A stretch of 46,278 nucleotides of DNA from Saccharofermentans sp. (GCA_024403715.1 JAKSRJ010000017.1:1-46278); one strand, 5' to 3'; positions 32,481 through 42,805 are shown, counted from the first letter of the stretch. The notes: generated from the letters alone by a model not told the origin. Translations and numbers: made by a program.

Positions 32481-33574
32481 TGGCACAAAATGGCAATCAA
32501 AAGAAGGGTGGAAGCTTCCTCGAGAAGTTAGTTGCTCTTACACGTAAGCAGTTTTTTATTCCAATTGCTGCACTTACAATTCTTGTACTTTTTAACCTAA
32601 TAATGGACCCATCATTCTTCGCTATTACTCTTGGTACTAATAGTAATGGTGATCCAGTATTGTCAGGTTATCTTATTACTATTTTGAATAATGCATCCGA
32701 GCTTGTTATTCTTGCAATCGGTATGACTCTTGTTACTTCAGCTTCCGGTGGACAGGATATTTCTGTAGGTTCTGCCATCGCTATTGCCGGATCAGTTATG
32801 CTTAGAATTCTAGTTGGTGGTCCAGTTAACCCTGGTAAAATCATTCTCGCATTCTTGGTAGCATGTGTAGTAGCAATGATCTTTGGTGCATTTAACGGTG
32901 TGCTAGTTGCATACTTCAAGATACAGCCAATGGTTGCTACATTGATTCTCTTTACTGCAGGTCGTTCTATTGCAGCTTGGATTAATAACAATGAGCTTCC
33001 TATTATTAGCGAGCCATTGTTTGGTTACTTTGGTAACTTTATTCCTGGTGTTGCTCTTCCAACTCCTGTATTTATCGCAATTATTTGCGTAATTATCATT
33101 ATGTTAGTTTTGAAGTTTACTACACTTGGTCTTTATACTCAGGCAGTAGGAATTAATCCTAGTTCTTCAAGACTTAACGGTATTGATCCAGCTAAGGTAA
33201 AACTTATTACTTACATCATTCTTGGTCTTTGTGTAGCAATCGCAGGTTTCATTAAGGTATCTCGATTCTCAACAATCAACTATTCAGTTATTGCTAAGGA
33301 TATCGAGATGGATGCTATTCTCGCTGTTGCTCTTGGTGGTAACTCCTTAGGTGGTGGTAAGTTTAATATGGCTTCTTCTATCATGGGAGCTTATATCATC
33401 CAGTTCCTTACAACTACACTCTTTAAGTTCAACGTAGTTTCTACTGCTCTTCCTGCATATAAGGCTGTTGTAGTTATCGTACTCGTTGTTCTTTCTGCTC
33501 CTGTAGTACGCGAAAAGCTCGATAGTTTCTGGAAGAAGCTTTCAACTAAGAAATCAGTAAAGGAGGCAGCTTAA
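32480..33574 (+). CDS. Sugar ABC importer permease 1 (YtfT-like)
   Basis: A 364-residue permease of the ribose/galactofuranose family with about ten helices. The family motif is ASGGQDISVGSAIAIAGSV (usual form SGGIDLSVG), with glutamine replacing isoleucine. YFKIQPMVATLILFTAGRSI and AVALGGNSLGGGKFNMA, the cytoplasmic coupling region, are typical. The N-terminus is polar and cytoplasmic. It heterodimerises with the permease encoded two bases downstream, as YtfT does with YjfF. Its GTG-free ATG start overlaps the ATPase stop. Confidence 0.9.
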   Translation: MAQNGNQKKGGSFLEKLVALTRKQFFIPIAALTILVLFNLIMDPSFFAITLGTNSNGDPVLSGYLITILNNASELVILAIGMTLVTSASGGQDISVGSAIAIAGSVMLRILVGGPVNPGKIILAFLVACVVAMIFGAFNGVLVAYFKIQPMVATLILFTAGRSIAAWINNNELPIISEPLFGYFGNFIPGVALPTPVFIAIICVIIIMLVLKFTTLGLYTQAVGINPSSSRLNGIDPAKVKLITYIILGLCVAIAGFIKVSRFSTINYSVIAKDIEMDAILAVALGGNSLGGGKFNMASSIMGAYIIQFLTTTLFKFNVVSTALPAYKAVVVIVLVVLSAPVVREKLDSFWKKLSTKKSVKEAA

Positions 33575-33575
33575 T

Positions 33576-34625
33576 ATGGCAAAGACAGTTACAGCTACTC
33601 CAAAGCCATCTTTGGCAAAGCGTATCAGCAATTTATCTGATACAAACTTACTTCTCATCATTACAATCGCAGTATTCTTCATTATGTATATTTGCGCTAT
33701 CGTTTTCTTGGGATCTGGCTTTTTGAAACCACAGACATTCTTTAACATCCTGAATGAAAATGCTGCTTTGATCATTCTCTCTTGTGCAATGAGTTTGGTA
33801 ATGATTACTGGAGGTATCGATATCTCCGTTGGCGCGATGACAGCGCTCGTATGTATGAGTTGTGCAGTGCATCTTGATTACAAGGGTGGAAGTGTATTTA
33901 CTGCTCTTCTTATTGCTCTTGGTATCGGTGTTGCTTATGGCCTTATTCAAGGTTATCTCGTAGCATATTTGAACATCCAGCCATTTATCGTATCGCTTGC
34001 TGGAATGTTCTTTGCCAAGGGTGCAACTACAATTGTTAACGCTACACAGTTTAATGTAGCAAACGAAGAATTCCAGGCATTGAAGGCTACAAGAATTTAT
34101 GTGCCAGGTATGGGTTCAAATAATAAGCTCGGAGTTTACGTTCCAGCTTATGTTGAGATAGGTGTAATAGTTGCTTTGGCAATTGTTATTCTTCTTTTCG
34201 TATTCCTCAGATGGACAAAGATGGGAAGAAACTTCTATGCAGTAGGTGGTAATGCAGCTAATGCAAGTCTTCTTGGTGTAAACGTTAAGCTTACAAAGTT
34301 TACAGCTCATATGATGTGTTCTGTAATTTCTTCTATCGGTGGTTTTGTTTACTTTATGCACGTAGGTTCAGGTTCTCCATCTCACGCATCCGGTGCTGAG
34401 ATGAATGCAATCGCTTCTTCGATCATCGGTGGAACAATGCTCACTGGTGGTGTAGGTAACATCATTGGTACTCTCTTCGGTGTGCTCTCTTTGAGCACAA
34501 TCAAGAACATCGTTTCAGCTTTGGGCTTTGACGAGGCTTGGTGGACAAATATTACAGTTGCTGCAATGCTCTGTCTCTTCCTCGTTATCCAGAGTGTCGT
34601 ATTGAAGCGTAAGTCTAAGAAGTAA
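33576..34625 (+). CDS. Sugar ABC importer permease 2 (YjfF-like)
   Basis: A 349-residue permease paralogous to the preceding one. It shows ITGGIDISVGAMTALVCMS, then LNIQPFIVSLAGMFFAKG, and ASLLGVNVKLTKFTAHM with SSIIGGTMLTGGVGN. About nine or ten helices are predicted. The pair of unequal permeases with one two-domain ATPase is the galactofuranose/arabinose importer layout rather than the homodimeric ribose one. AGGAGG in the end of the previous gene serves as its ribosome site. The kinase gene follows after 17 bases. Confidence 0.9.
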   Translation: MAKTVTATPKPSLAKRISNLSDTNLLLIITIAVFFIMYICAIVFLGSGFLKPQTFFNILNENAALIILSCAMSLVMITGGIDISVGAMTALVCMSCAVHLDYKGGSVFTALLIALGIGVAYGLIQGYLVAYLNIQPFIVSLAGMFFAKGATTIVNATQFNVANEEFQALKATRIYVPGMGSNNKLGVYVPAYVEIGVIVALAIVILLFVFLRWTKMGRNFYAVGGNAANASLLGVNVKLTKFTAHMMCSVISSIGGFVYFMHVGSGSPSHASGAEMNAIASSIIGGTMLTGGVGNIIGTLFGVLSLSTIKNIVSALGFDEAWWTNITVAAMLCLFLVIQSVVLKRKSKK

Positions 34626-34642
34626 TAACGGAGGAATTATAA

Positions 34643-36163
34643 GTGAATTACCTTGGAATAGAATTTGGTTCAACTCGTATTAAGGCTGTTGCTATTGATG
34701 AGTCTTATAAGCCAGTATCTTCTGGTGATTATGTTTGGAAGTCCGATTTTAAGGATGGCGTATGGACTTATGACCTTGAAGAAGTATGGCAAGGACTTAA
34801 AGCTTCGTTAGCTGGAATTGATTGTAAAGACAATATTTCATGCATGGGTGTATCTGCGATGATGCATGGCTATCTTGCTTTTGATGAGGATTGGAATCTT
34901 TTGGTACCTTTCCGTACATGGCAGAATACTATGACAGAGCAGGCTGCTGATGATCTTACAAGGGCCTTTGGTTTTAATATCCCACAGCGCTGGAGTGTTG
35001 CACATCTTTATCAGGCAATACTTAATAACGAGGAGCATATTGGTATGATTGCTCATATAACTACTCTTGCTGGTTATGTACACTACATGCTTACGGGCGT
35101 TAATGCTCTTGGTGTTGGTGATGCTTCAGGCATGTTCCCAATTGATAGTAGTACCAATGACTATGATGAGGTAATGCTCGCAAAGTTTGATGAATTGATT
35201 TCTGGAAAACTCTCCACAAATAAGGCTAGAACTCTCCTGCCGGATGTTCTCCCGGCAGGAGCAGACGCTGGCTTTATCACAGAAGAGGGTTCCAAGCTCC
35301 TTGATGGCCTTTTGAAGGCAGGAATCAAGGTTGCTCCAGCTGAAGGTGATGCTGGTACAGGTATGACTGCAACAAATGCGGTTAAGCCTGGTACTGGTAA
35401 TGTATCTGCTGGAACTAGTATTTTTTCAATGGTTGTACTTAAAAAGCCTCTTGCTAACGTACACATGGAGATTGATGTTGTTACAACACCTGCTGGTAGT
35501 CCAGTTGCTATGGTTCACTGTAACAACTGTACAAACGATATGAATGCATGGGTTTCAGTAATTAAAGAGGCCGCTAGTCTTTTTGGTGCTAACCCTGATA
35601 CTGGTGAACTATATACAAAACTATATGAGAAATCACTTGAGGGAGATAAGGACTGTGGTGGAGTTATGACAGTTAACTACATGGCAGGTGAGGGTGTTAC
35701 AGCTCTTAATGAAGGTCGTCCATTCGTTATCAGAAGACCTGATTCCACATTCTCTCTTGCAAATCTTATGAGATCCCAGCTTTATGCAACTATGGCGACA
35801 CTTAAGACTGGTATGGATATTCTGGCAACAGAAGGTGTTGAAATTGATTCCATTACAGGTCACGGAGGTCTTTTTAAGACTCCTGTAGTTGGTCAGAGCT
35901 ATTTGGCAGCTGCTTGTAACACTCCAGTTACAGTTATGGAGACTGCAGGTGAGGGTGGTCCATATGGAATGGCATTGCTAGCTGCTTACGCTGTAGAGAA
36001 GGGTAATGACTCTCTAGAGGACTTCCTCTCTAAGAAGGTATTTGCTGATGCAAAGAGTTCTACACTTAACCCAGATCCTGAGTGTGTAAAGGGATTTAAT
36101 GATTACATTGCTACATTCCATGGCGCATTAGATGTTGAGCGAGTAGCAATTACAAAAATCTGA
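34643..36163 (+). CDS. FGGY-family sugar kinase, probable L-ribulokinase
   Basis: A 506-residue kinase of the FGGY fold. It starts with the ATP/sugar domain strand LGIEFGSTRIKAVAID, contains MGVSAMMHGYLAFD and GVGDASGMFPID, then the second-domain motif EGDAGTGMTATNAVKPGTG and GHGGLFKTPVVGQ. It is shorter than classical AraB (about 560) and looks closer to the alternative ribulokinases of clostridia. Its place directly before araA and araD makes L-ribulose the expected substrate, giving L-ribulose 5-phosphate. The start is GTG 34643, with CGGAGGA eight bases upstream. A xylulokinase-like specificity cannot be excluded from sequence. Confidence 0.82.
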   Translation: MNYLGIEFGSTRIKAVAIDESYKPVSSGDYVWKSDFKDGVWTYDLEEVWQGLKASLAGIDCKDNISCMGVSAMMHGYLAFDEDWNLLVPFRTWQNTMTEQAADDLTRAFGFNIPQRWSVAHLYQAILNNEEHIGMIAHITTLAGYVHYMLTGVNALGVGDASGMFPIDSSTNDYDEVMLAKFDELISGKLSTNKARTLLPDVLPAGADAGFITEEGSKLLDGLLKAGIKVAPAEGDAGTGMTATNAVKPGTGNVSAGTSIFSMVVLKKPLANVHMEIDVVTTPAGSPVAMVHCNNCTNDMNAWVSVIKEAASLFGANPDTGELYTKLYEKSLEGDKDCGGVMTVNYMAGEGVTALNEGRPFVIRRPDSTFSLANLMRSQLYATMATLKTGMDILATEGVEIDSITGHGGLFKTPVVGQSYLAAACNTPVTVMETAGEGGPYGMALLAAYAVEKGNDSLEDFLSKKVFADAKSSTLNPDPECVKGFNDYIATFHGALDVERVAITKI

Positions 36164-36186
36164 TAACAATTTTGGAGGAAACATAA

Positions 36187-37653
36187 ATGAGCAATTATGA
36201 ATTTTGGTTTGTAGTAGGAAGCCAATTTCTCTATGGACCAGAGGTACTTGCTACAGTAGATACAAGAGCTAAGGAGATGGCTGAAGAACTCTCCAAGGTT
36301 CTTCCATATCCAGTAGTTGATAAGGTTACAGCAAAGACACATAAGGAAGTATGTGATGTTGTAAGAGAAGCTAATTATCAGGAGCAGTGTGCTGGTATTA
36401 TCACATGGTGCCACACATTCTCTCCATCTAAGATGTGGCTAAATGGTTTGAAGGATTTAAATAAGCCATGGTGCCATTTTGCTACTCAGTATAATGAAGC
36501 AATCCCAAATGAAGAGATTGATATGGACTTCATGAACCTTAACCAGGCTGCACATGGTGACCGTGAACATGGTTTTGCTGGTGCAAGACTAAGAAAACCA
36601 AGAAAGGTAATCGCTGGTTTCTGGAAGGATGAGAAGGCTCAGAAAAAGATTGGCGACTGGATGAAGGCTGCAGTAGGTGTTTCAGTATCAAAGTCAATGA
36701 AGGTTATGCGTTTTGGCGATAACATGAGAGAAGTAGCTGTTACAGAGGGCGATAAGATTGAGGCTCAGACACAGCTTGGCTGGCAGGTTAATACCTGGGC
36801 AACAGGTGATCTTGTTAAGGCTATGAATGAGGTTACTGATGCTGAGATTGAAGCTCTTTATGCTGAATATTGTTCTTTGTATGACATCGCTACAGATAAT
36901 ATTGATGCAATTAAATACCAGGCAAGAGAAGAAATTGCAATGAAGAAGATGATGGATGCTGAAGGCTGTAAAGCTTTCTCTAACACATTCCAAGATCTTT
37001 ATGGTATGGAACAGCTTCCTGGTCTTGCTTCTCAGCACCTAATGTCATTAGGTTATGGTTATGGAGGTGAAGGAGACTGGAAGGTTTCTGCTATGACTGC
37101 AATCATGAAGGCAATGGGTGAAGGTGGTAATGGTGCTTCTGCATTTATGGAAGACTACACATATAACCTTGTTGATGGTCAGGAGTACTCTCTTGGTGCT
37201 CATATGCTCGAGGTTTGTCCAAGCTTAGCTTCATCTAAGCCTAGAATTGAGACTCATCACCTAGGTATAGGTATGAACGAGAAGGATCCTGCAAGACTTG
37301 TATTTGAAGGTAAGGAGGGTAAGGGAATAGTGGTTTCTCTTATCGATATGGGTGGAAGACTTCGCCTTATCTGTCAGGATATTGAGGCTGTTAAGCCAAT
37401 CCTTCCTATGCCCAATCTCCCAGTTGCCCGTGTAATGTGGCGTGCGATGCCGGATTTGCTCACTGGAGTAGAATGTTGGATTTTAGCAGGCGGAGCTCAT
37501 CATACTGTGTTATCATATGACGTGTCTGCGGAGCAGATGCGTGATTGGGCCCGAATGATGGAGATTGAATTCGTTCACATCACTAAGGACACAACACCGG
37601 AGAAACTCGAGGATGAACTCTTCTTGAAGGACATCGCTTGGAAGTTGAGGTAA
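36187..37653 (+). CDS. araA: L-arabinose isomerase
   Basis: A 488-residue AraA that converts L-arabinose to L-ribulose using a divalent metal such as Mn. The family start [15 protein letters not shown], the [15 protein letters not shown] motif, [21 protein letters not shown] with the catalytic glutamate, and FMEDYTYNL are all present. The C-terminal [18 protein letters not shown] holds metal-site histidines. Length is normal. TTGGAGGAAA precedes ATG 36187. araD begins five bases after its stop. Confidence 0.97.
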   Translation: MSNYEFWFVVGSQFLYGPEVLATVDTRAKEMAEELSKVLPYPVVDKVTAKTHKEVCDVVREANYQEQCAGIITWCHTFSPSKMWLNGLKDLNKPWCHFATQYNEAIPNEEIDMDFMNLNQAAHGDREHGFAGARLRKPRKVIAGFWKDEKAQKKIGDWMKAAVGVSVSKSMKVMRFGDNMREVAVTEGDKIEAQTQLGWQVNTWATGDLVKAMNEVTDAEIEALYAEYCSLYDIATDNIDAIKYQAREEIAMKKMMDAEGCKAFSNTFQDLYGMEQLPGLASQHLMSLGYGYGGEGDWKVSAMTAIMKAMGEGGNGASAFMEDYTYNLVDGQEYSLGAHMLEVCPSLASSKPRIETHHLGIGMNEKDPARLVFEGKEGKGIVVSLIDMGGRLRLICQDIEAVKPILPMPNLPVARVMWRAMPDLLTGVECWILAGGAHHTVLSYDVSAEQMRDWARMMEIEFVHITKDTTPEKLEDELFLKDIAWKLR

Positions 37654-37658
37654 TTGAT

Positions 37659-38354
37659 ATGCTAGAAGACTTAAAAGTAAAAGTACTTGAGGCTAATCTA
37701 TTATTGCCTAAGCATAACCTCGTAACATTTACATGGGGTAATGTATCAGCAATTGACAGAGAAACTGGTCTTGTAGCAATTAAGCCAAGTGGCGTCGAGT
37801 ATGACGGCATGACAGCTGACGATATTGTTATCGTAGACTTGGATGGCAATGTAGTAGAAGGTAAATATAAGCCTTCTTCTGATACTGCTACTCATGTAGT
37901 TCTCTATAAGGCTTTTCCAGAATGTGGTGGTATTGTACATACTCATTCTAGATGGGCAACTAGCTTTGCTCAGTCTGGTAAAGATCTTACAGCTTATGGA
38001 ACTACTCATTGTGATACTTTCTATGGTGCTGTACCATGTACAAGGAAGATGACACCTGAAGAAATCTGTGGCGAGTATGAGAAGGAGACTGGTAACGTAA
38101 TTGTTGAGACATTCCAACAAAGAGGAATTAATCCAGCGCAGATTCCAGCAGTTCTCGTAAACAGCCACGGTCCTTTCACTTGGGGTAAGGACGCTATGGA
38201 TGCGGTTCACAACTCTGTTGTTCTTGAGGAATGTGCTTTTATGGCAGTTCAGTCAAGAATTCTTACACCAGACTTGGTTCCAGTTCAGCAGGAGCTTCTA
38301 GACAGACACTATTTGCGCAAGCACGGCGCTAATGCGTATTACGGACAAGGTTGA
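37659..38354 (+). CDS. araD: L-ribulose-5-phosphate 4-epimerase
   Basis: A 231-residue class II aldolase-fold epimerase that makes D-xylulose 5-phosphate. Visible features are [10 protein letters not shown], the phosphate-site [15 protein letters not shown] with D75/D76-type catalytic aspartate, zinc ligands H94 and H96 in [13 protein letters not shown], and a third ligand in [13 protein letters not shown] 37659 has GAGG eight bases upstream at the end of araA; an in-frame TTG at 37638 is less likely. It is followed by the transketolase genes that consume its product. Confidence 0.96.
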   Translation: MLEDLKVKVLEANLLLPKHNLVTFTWGNVSAIDRETGLVAIKPSGVEYDGMTADDIVIVDLDGNVVEGKYKPSSDTATHVVLYKAFPECGGIVHTHSRWATSFAQSGKDLTAYGTTHCDTFYGAVPCTRKMTPEEICGEYEKETGNVIVETFQQRGINPAQIPAVLVNSHGPFTWGKDAMDAVHNSVVLEECAFMAVQSRILTPDLVPVQQELLDRHYLRKHGANAYYGQG

Positions 38355-38360
38355 GGAATT

Positions 38361-39203
38361 ATGGACAACAAACAGCTTGAGATTGTAGCAACTAAGGTAC
38401 GTAAGGGAATCCTAAGTGCAGTTCATAGTGCAAAATCCGGACATCCGGGTGGATCACTTTCTGCTGCTGATATGGTTACATTCCTTTATTTTGAGGAGAT
38501 GAACATCGATCCAACAAATCCTAAGGATCCAAATCGTGATCGTTTTGTTCTATCTAAGGGACATACATGCCCAGGACTATATTCAGTTCTTGCAAATAGA
38601 GGATATTTCCCAGTAGAAGATCTCGTTACTTTGAGAAAACTTGGATCCCATCTTCAGGGACACCCATGTATGACACATACACCAGGTATAGATATGTCAA
38701 CAGGTTCTCTTGGTCAGGGATTATCTGCCGGTGTTGGTATGGCTTTGGCTGCAAAACTTGATAATAAAGACTATCGCGTAAACGTTCTTTGTGGTGACGG
38801 TGAGATTCAGGAAGGTCAAATCTGGGAGGCTGCAATGTTTGCTGGTCACAGAAAGCTTAATAATCTCACAGTTATCATTGATAATAACGATCTCCAGATT
38901 GATGGTAGAGTAGGTGATGTATGTAGCGTATATCCAATCGACGAGAAGTTTGAGGCATTTAACTTCAATGTAATCAATATTGATGGTCATAATTTTGATG
39001 AGATTAGAAGCGCTTTTAAGGCTGCTCGCGAGTGTACAGATAAGCCAACTGCAATTGTTATGAAGACATTGAAGGGTAAGGGTGTATCCTACATGGAGGA
39101 TAAAGCTGGATGGCATGGTAAAGCTCCTAATGATGAGGAGTTTGAACTCGGCCTTAAGGAACTCGACGATAAGTTATCAACTTTGGAAGGAGGGGCACAG
39201 TAA
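38361..39203 (+). CDS. Transketolase, N-terminal (TPP-binding) subunit
   Basis: A 280-residue N-terminal half of transketolase. It contains SAKSGHPGGSLSAADMV, DRFVLSKGHTCPGLYSVLA, GSLGQGLSAGVGMALA and the thiamine-diphosphate motif from GDGEIQEGQIWEAAMF to DNNDLQIDG. The partner half is encoded next, with the stop and start sharing a base (TAATG). Split transketolases are common in Firmicutes and archaea. Inclusion in the arabinose operon lets the cell pass xylulose 5-phosphate into the pentose phosphate pool. Confidence 0.95.
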   Translation: MDNKQLEIVATKVRKGILSAVHSAKSGHPGGSLSAADMVTFLYFEEMNIDPTNPKDPNRDRFVLSKGHTCPGLYSVLANRGYFPVEDLVTLRKLGSHLQGHPCMTHTPGIDMSTGSLGQGLSAGVGMALAAKLDNKDYRVNVLCGDGEIQEGQIWEAAMFAGHRKLNNLTVIIDNNDLQIDGRVGDVCSVYPIDEKFEAFNFNVINIDGHNFDEIRSAFKAARECTDKPTAIVMKTLKGKGVSYMEDKAGWHGKAPNDEEFELGLKELDDKLSTLEGGAQ

Positions 39204-40141
39204 TGAATAAGGATTTGAAGATTGCAACTCGCGAAAGTTACGGTAACGCCCTCGCCACTCTTGGTGAAGAGTTCCCAAACCTTGTAGTACTTGATGCAGA
39301 CCTTGCTGGTGCTACCAAGACTAATATTTTTATGAAGAAGTATCCAGAGCGTCACATCGACTGTGGTATCGCAGAATGTGACATGACTGGTATCGCTGCT
39401 GGTCTTGCTACTTGTGGCAAGATTCCATTTATTGCTTCATTTGCAATGTTTGCAACTGGAAGAAACTATGAGCAGGTTAGAAACTCTATTGGTTATCCAC
39501 ATCTTAACGTTAAGATTGGTGCTACTCACGCTGGTATTACAGTAGGTGAGGATGGTGCAACACACCAGTGCCTAGAGGATATTTCCCTTATGAGATCTAT
39601 CCCTGGTATGACTGTTGTTGTTCCTTCTGATGATGTTGAAGCAAAGGCTGCAGTAAGAGCTGCTATTGAGACTGAAGGTCCATTCTATATCAGATTCGGC
39701 AGATCTGCAGTGCCGGTAGTTAACGATAACGAAGATTATAAGTTTGAGCTTGGTAAGGCTGTTTGTCTTAGAGAAGGTAATGACATTACAATTTTTGCTA
39801 ATGGCGTTTGTGTTGCAGAGTGCTTGGATGCAGCTGAGATGCTTGCTAGTGATGGTATTGAAGCAGCTGTTGTTAATGTTCACACAGTAAAGCCAATTGA
39901 TAAGGAAGCTATTATTAAGTATTCTAAGGACGCTAAGAAGGTATTCACTTGTGAGGAACACTCTATTATTGGTGGTCTTGGTAGTGCTGTTTGTGAAGTA
40001 TTAGCTGAAAATTGTCCTAAGGTTGTTACAAGGATTGGTATCAATGATGAGTTTGGTCAGAGTGCATCAGCTGGTGTATTGATGGCTCACTATGGTCTTG
40101 ATGCTAAGGGAATATACACTAAAGTTAAAGAGAATCTCTAA
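39203..40141 (+). CDS. Transketolase, C-terminal subunit
   Basis: A 312-residue C-terminal half of transketolase, containing the pyrimidine-binding domain and the C-terminal domain. Motifs include LVVLDADLAGATKTN, IDCGIAECDMTGIAAGLA with the glutamate that activates thiamine, KIGATHAGITVGEDGATHQ, and RSIPGMTVVVPSD. The C-terminal domain has FTCEEHSIIGGLGSAVCEVL. AAGGAGG precedes the start inside the first half gene. It is the last gene of the arabinose operon; a hairpin follows. Confidence 0.95.
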   Translation: MNKDLKIATRESYGNALATLGEEFPNLVVLDADLAGATKTNIFMKKYPERHIDCGIAECDMTGIAAGLATCGKIPFIASFAMFATGRNYEQVRNSIGYPHLNVKIGATHAGITVGEDGATHQCLEDISLMRSIPGMTVVVPSDDVEAKAAVRAAIETEGPFYIRFGRSAVPVVNDNEDYKFELGKAVCLREGNDITIFANGVCVAECLDAAEMLASDGIEAAVVNVHTVKPIDKEAIIKYSKDAKKVFTCEEHSIIGGLGSAVCEVLAENCPKVVTRIGINDEFGQSASAGVLMAHYGLDAKGIYTKVKENL

Positions 40142-40171
40142 ACAACGCTATATATTAGTTATTGTTATTTG

Positions 40172-40207
40172 TACCCTAGTCATTACTTTATGGAATTGAC
40201 TAGGGTA
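40172..40207 (+). terminator. Hairpin ending the arabinose operon
   Basis: TACCCTAGTCA (40172-40182) and TGACTAGGGTA (40197-40207) are perfect 11-base arms around a 14-base loop. The following sequence (TTATGATATT) is only a weak T-tract, so termination may be incomplete. The right arm overlaps the -35 box of the next gene's candidate promoter. Confidence 0.6.
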
Positions 40208-40226
40208 TTATGATATTCTCTATAAT
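40196..40226 (+). promoter_or_regulatory. Candidate promoter of the polytopic membrane gene
   Basis: TTGACT (40196-40201) and TATAAT (40221-40226) match consensus well but are 19 bases apart, longer than ideal. The -35 box sits in the right arm of the preceding terminator. Confidence 0.4.
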
Positions 40227-40255
40227 ATTTTATTATAATCTTGAGAGTGTAAGTT

Positions 40256-41725
40256 ATGGATAAAATTAAAAGAATTTGGAATGTCGTATGGTGTTATATC
40301 CTAGCTGTTATTTTAGGATTTCCACATTTTTTAATGTCTTGTTATTCTATTCCTGGAGCGGATGATTTTTCGTGTTTAAATGCTGTTGATATATACCGAG
40401 AGAATCACTCGTATATTGTATCTGCTATTTTGTACGCTAGAGATGCTTACCTTACATGGCAGGGTACTTATACAGGAGAGTTTTTGATGGGATTGGAACC
40501 TTCTGTACGTAACTCTTATTTAGGTCTTAGAGTTTTCCTTGCTTTCAGTGTAATTATCTTTATAGCGGGATTGTTACTTACAACTTATATGATTGCTCGT
40601 AAGCTATTCGCTCTATCTCGTAATGTATCATGGGCTTTTGCGTTGATATGTGAATTTATTGCACTTAACATAACCGCAACAGGAGAGCTTTTCTCTTGGT
40701 ATACTGGTGCTGCTGTATACACAATACCATTAGCTTCATATTTATTGGCACTTCCTTTTTCTGTGTTGAGCTACTATACAGGAAAACGAGTGTTCGCAGT
40801 TCTAACTGCTGTTTTTGGCTTTATCGGTTCTGGTGGATCTCTTATGGTTGTAGGCTTCGGTTGCTCAGCCTATTTAGTATTGGTTATTTTTTATGCTTAT
40901 GTATTAAAGCCTAAGAAAAATAACTATCAACGTTTTGTTAAATTAGTTGTCCCTTTTGTAGTTACTGTATTAGGTGCTTTAATATGTGCTTTGGCTCCAG
41001 GGAATTTTGTTCGCCAGGGGGGCGAAATGCATTTGGTACAGTCTGTTTATTATAGCGGAGTAAATGTGCTTACTCATGTTGCTATGATGATACTTAATTA
41101 TCTGTTGCCTTTGTGTTTTGTTATTTGTTTTATTATTGGTTTAGTGGCAGTTCGTAGAGAGTTTACTAAGGAAAACTTATTTGTTGGAATCCTTGGATTT
41201 TGCTTTATTACTTGTGTAACTGCGTTTCCTGTAATTCTTGGTTATGATTCATATTGCTTTGAGGCTTATGTAAGATCGGATAGGGTGCTTTATGTAATAG
41301 ATTTTCTTATCTGTACTTTGGCTTTAGTATTGTCTTTGGTATTAGGCTCGTATATACGTTGTGTATTACAAAAACACAATATAGATGTTAATCGAGAGAT
41401 GATTAAGTCAATTCCAATAATTGTTATAGTTTTCGTTTTATTGAGCAATGGTCTAGTTCATAATTTCTTCAATGGTATGACAATGCGTATCCTTGATGAT
41501 TTGAAGAATGAACGTATTCAGAATGTGTCTATTGCGCAGGAAGATATATATCGAGAGATAGCTGGTCCAGATCCACAAGGCGATAATGTCGCGTGGGTAC
41601 TTCGTCCTCAGTTTCCTGAAACTGTAATGTATGTGCCATTCTATTCATTTGCTTTTGATTATTTTAGTAATCAAGAAGTATCTGAGTATTACGGTGTTGA
41701 TGCTTTTATTATGGAATGGACATAA
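40256..41725 (+). CDS. Polytopic membrane protein, GT-C/DUF6056-like
   Basis: A 489-residue membrane protein with about eleven predicted helices. The first extracytoplasmic loop has GADDFSCLNAV, an acidic pair as in GT-C type glycosyltransferases, followed by TWQGTYTGEFLMG. A later loop has ALAPGNFVRQGG. These match my memory of the DUF6056 family of putative lipid-linked-sugar glycosyltransferases. A C-terminal extracytoplasmic region of about 90 residues ends the protein. A weak GAGAG site precedes ATG 40256. The next gene starts nine bases after it, so they are probably cotranscribed. The substrate is unknown and the family call is tentative. Confidence 0.7.
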   Translation: MDKIKRIWNVVWCYILAVILGFPHFLMSCYSIPGADDFSCLNAVDIYRENHSYIVSAILYARDAYLTWQGTYTGEFLMGLEPSVRNSYLGLRVFLAFSVIIFIAGLLLTTYMIARKLFALSRNVSWAFALICEFIALNITATGELFSWYTGAAVYTIPLASYLLALPFSVLSYYTGKRVFAVLTAVFGFIGSGGSLMVVGFGCSAYLVLVIFYAYVLKPKKNNYQRFVKLVVPFVVTVLGALICALAPGNFVRQGGEMHLVQSVYYSGVNVLTHVAMMILNYLLPLCFVICFIIGLVAVRREFTKENLFVGILGFCFITCVTAFPVILGYDSYCFEAYVRSDRVLYVIDFLICTLALVLSLVLGSYIRCVLQKHNIDVNREMIKSIPIIVIVFVLLSNGLVHNFFNGMTMRILDDLKNERIQNVSIAQEDIYREIAGPDPQGDNVAWVLRPQFPETVMYVPFYSFAFDYFSNQEVSEYYGVDAFIMEWT

Positions 41726-41734
41726 GGAGTTTGT

Positions 41735-42805
41735 ATGGGCAAGGTACAAGGTTTTCTCAAAAAGAAAGATATTAATATTTCAGCCAAGACTTACTTCGTA
41801 GATGCTATGGGTGGAATGGCTCAGGGCTTATTTGCTTCGCTTTTAGTTGGCACTATTTTGTCCACTGTTTCGAAATATGTAGGCTTGATTGATGGTGCGT
41901 TTTTTGAAAGATTATCACATTTTCTAAGCAAAGCAGGGTCTGCATCCTCTGCTATAACCGGAGCAGCAATTGCAGTCGGTATTGCAGCTGCTCTTAAGGC
42001 ACCAATGTTAGTTATGGCTTGCGCAACAGCAGTTGGCTATTTTGCAAATGCCTATCCTGGTCAACCTTATGCCGCTGGTCCTTTGGGCGTTTTTGTTGCG
42101 GTTATTTTTGCCGTTGAGTTTGGAAAAGCTATTTCAAGGGAGACTAAGGTTGATATTATAGTGACACCTATTGTAACGCTTGGAGTAGGTTACTTTGTTG
42201 CTTATCTTACATGTCCAATTATTGCATTAGCAATGAACTGGCTTGGTGGATTTATTAATATGGCGACTACTCTTCATCCATTTGTAATGGGAATAATAAT
42301 CTCTGTTGTAGTCGGTATTATTCTTACTCTTCCAATCTCCAGTGCAGCTATATGTGCTTCGATTGGTATTTCTGGTATTGCTGGTGGAGCTGCTTTGGCT
42401 GGTTGTTGTGCGCAGATGGTAGGTTTTGCTGCAGCTTCATTTAGAGAGAATAAGTGGTCTGGAGTTGTATCTCAGGGCCTTGGAACCTCTATGCTTCAGA
42501 TGCCCAATATAGTAAGGTATCCTCAAATCTGGATTCCAGCTACATTATCTGCTGCTATTACAGGGCCGTTGGCTACAATAGTCTTTAAGCTTGAGTGTAG
42601 TAAAGTCTCAGCTGGTATGGGTACATGTGGTTTGGTTGGTCCAATTGGTTGTTTCTCTGATATGTCCGATTCAGGTGCTTTGGATGCAAAAGCATGGGTT
42701 GGTATGTTAGTTGTATGCATTATTGCTCCCGCATTATTGTCTTGGATTTTTAGTGAGATTATGCGTAAAATTGGCTGGATTAAAGATGGTTATATGAAGA
42801 TTTAA
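41735..42805 (+). CDS. PTS EIIC_2-like membrane protein
   Basis: A 356-residue membrane protein with about nine or ten helices, resembling the EIIC_2-type family annotated as a PTS sugar transporter IIC. Segments such as AKTYFVDAMGGMAQGLFASL, VDIIVTPIVTLGVGYFVAY and GMGTCGLVGPIGCFSDM are characteristic. No EIIA or EIIB gene lies nearby, so its link to phosphotransfer is doubtful; related proteins may act as carriers or regulators. A short basic cytoplasmic start (GKVQGFLKKKD) precedes the first helix. AAGGAG precedes ATG 41735. The PLP-enzyme gene follows after 15 bases. Confidence 0.75.
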   Translation: MGKVQGFLKKKDINISAKTYFVDAMGGMAQGLFASLLVGTILSTVSKYVGLIDGAFFERLSHFLSKAGSASSAITGAAIAVGIAAALKAPMLVMACATAVGYFANAYPGQPYAAGPLGVFVAVIFAVEFGKAISRETKVDIIVTPIVTLGVGYFVAYLTCPIIALAMNWLGGFINMATTLHPFVMGIIISVVVGIILTLPISSAAICASIGISGIAGGAALAGCCAQMVGFAAASFRENKWSGVVSQGLGTSMLQMPNIVRYPQIWIPATLSAAITGPLATIVFKLECSKVSAGMGTCGLVGPIGCFSDMSDSGALDAKAWVGMLVVCIIAPALLSWIFSEIMRKIGWIKDGYMKI

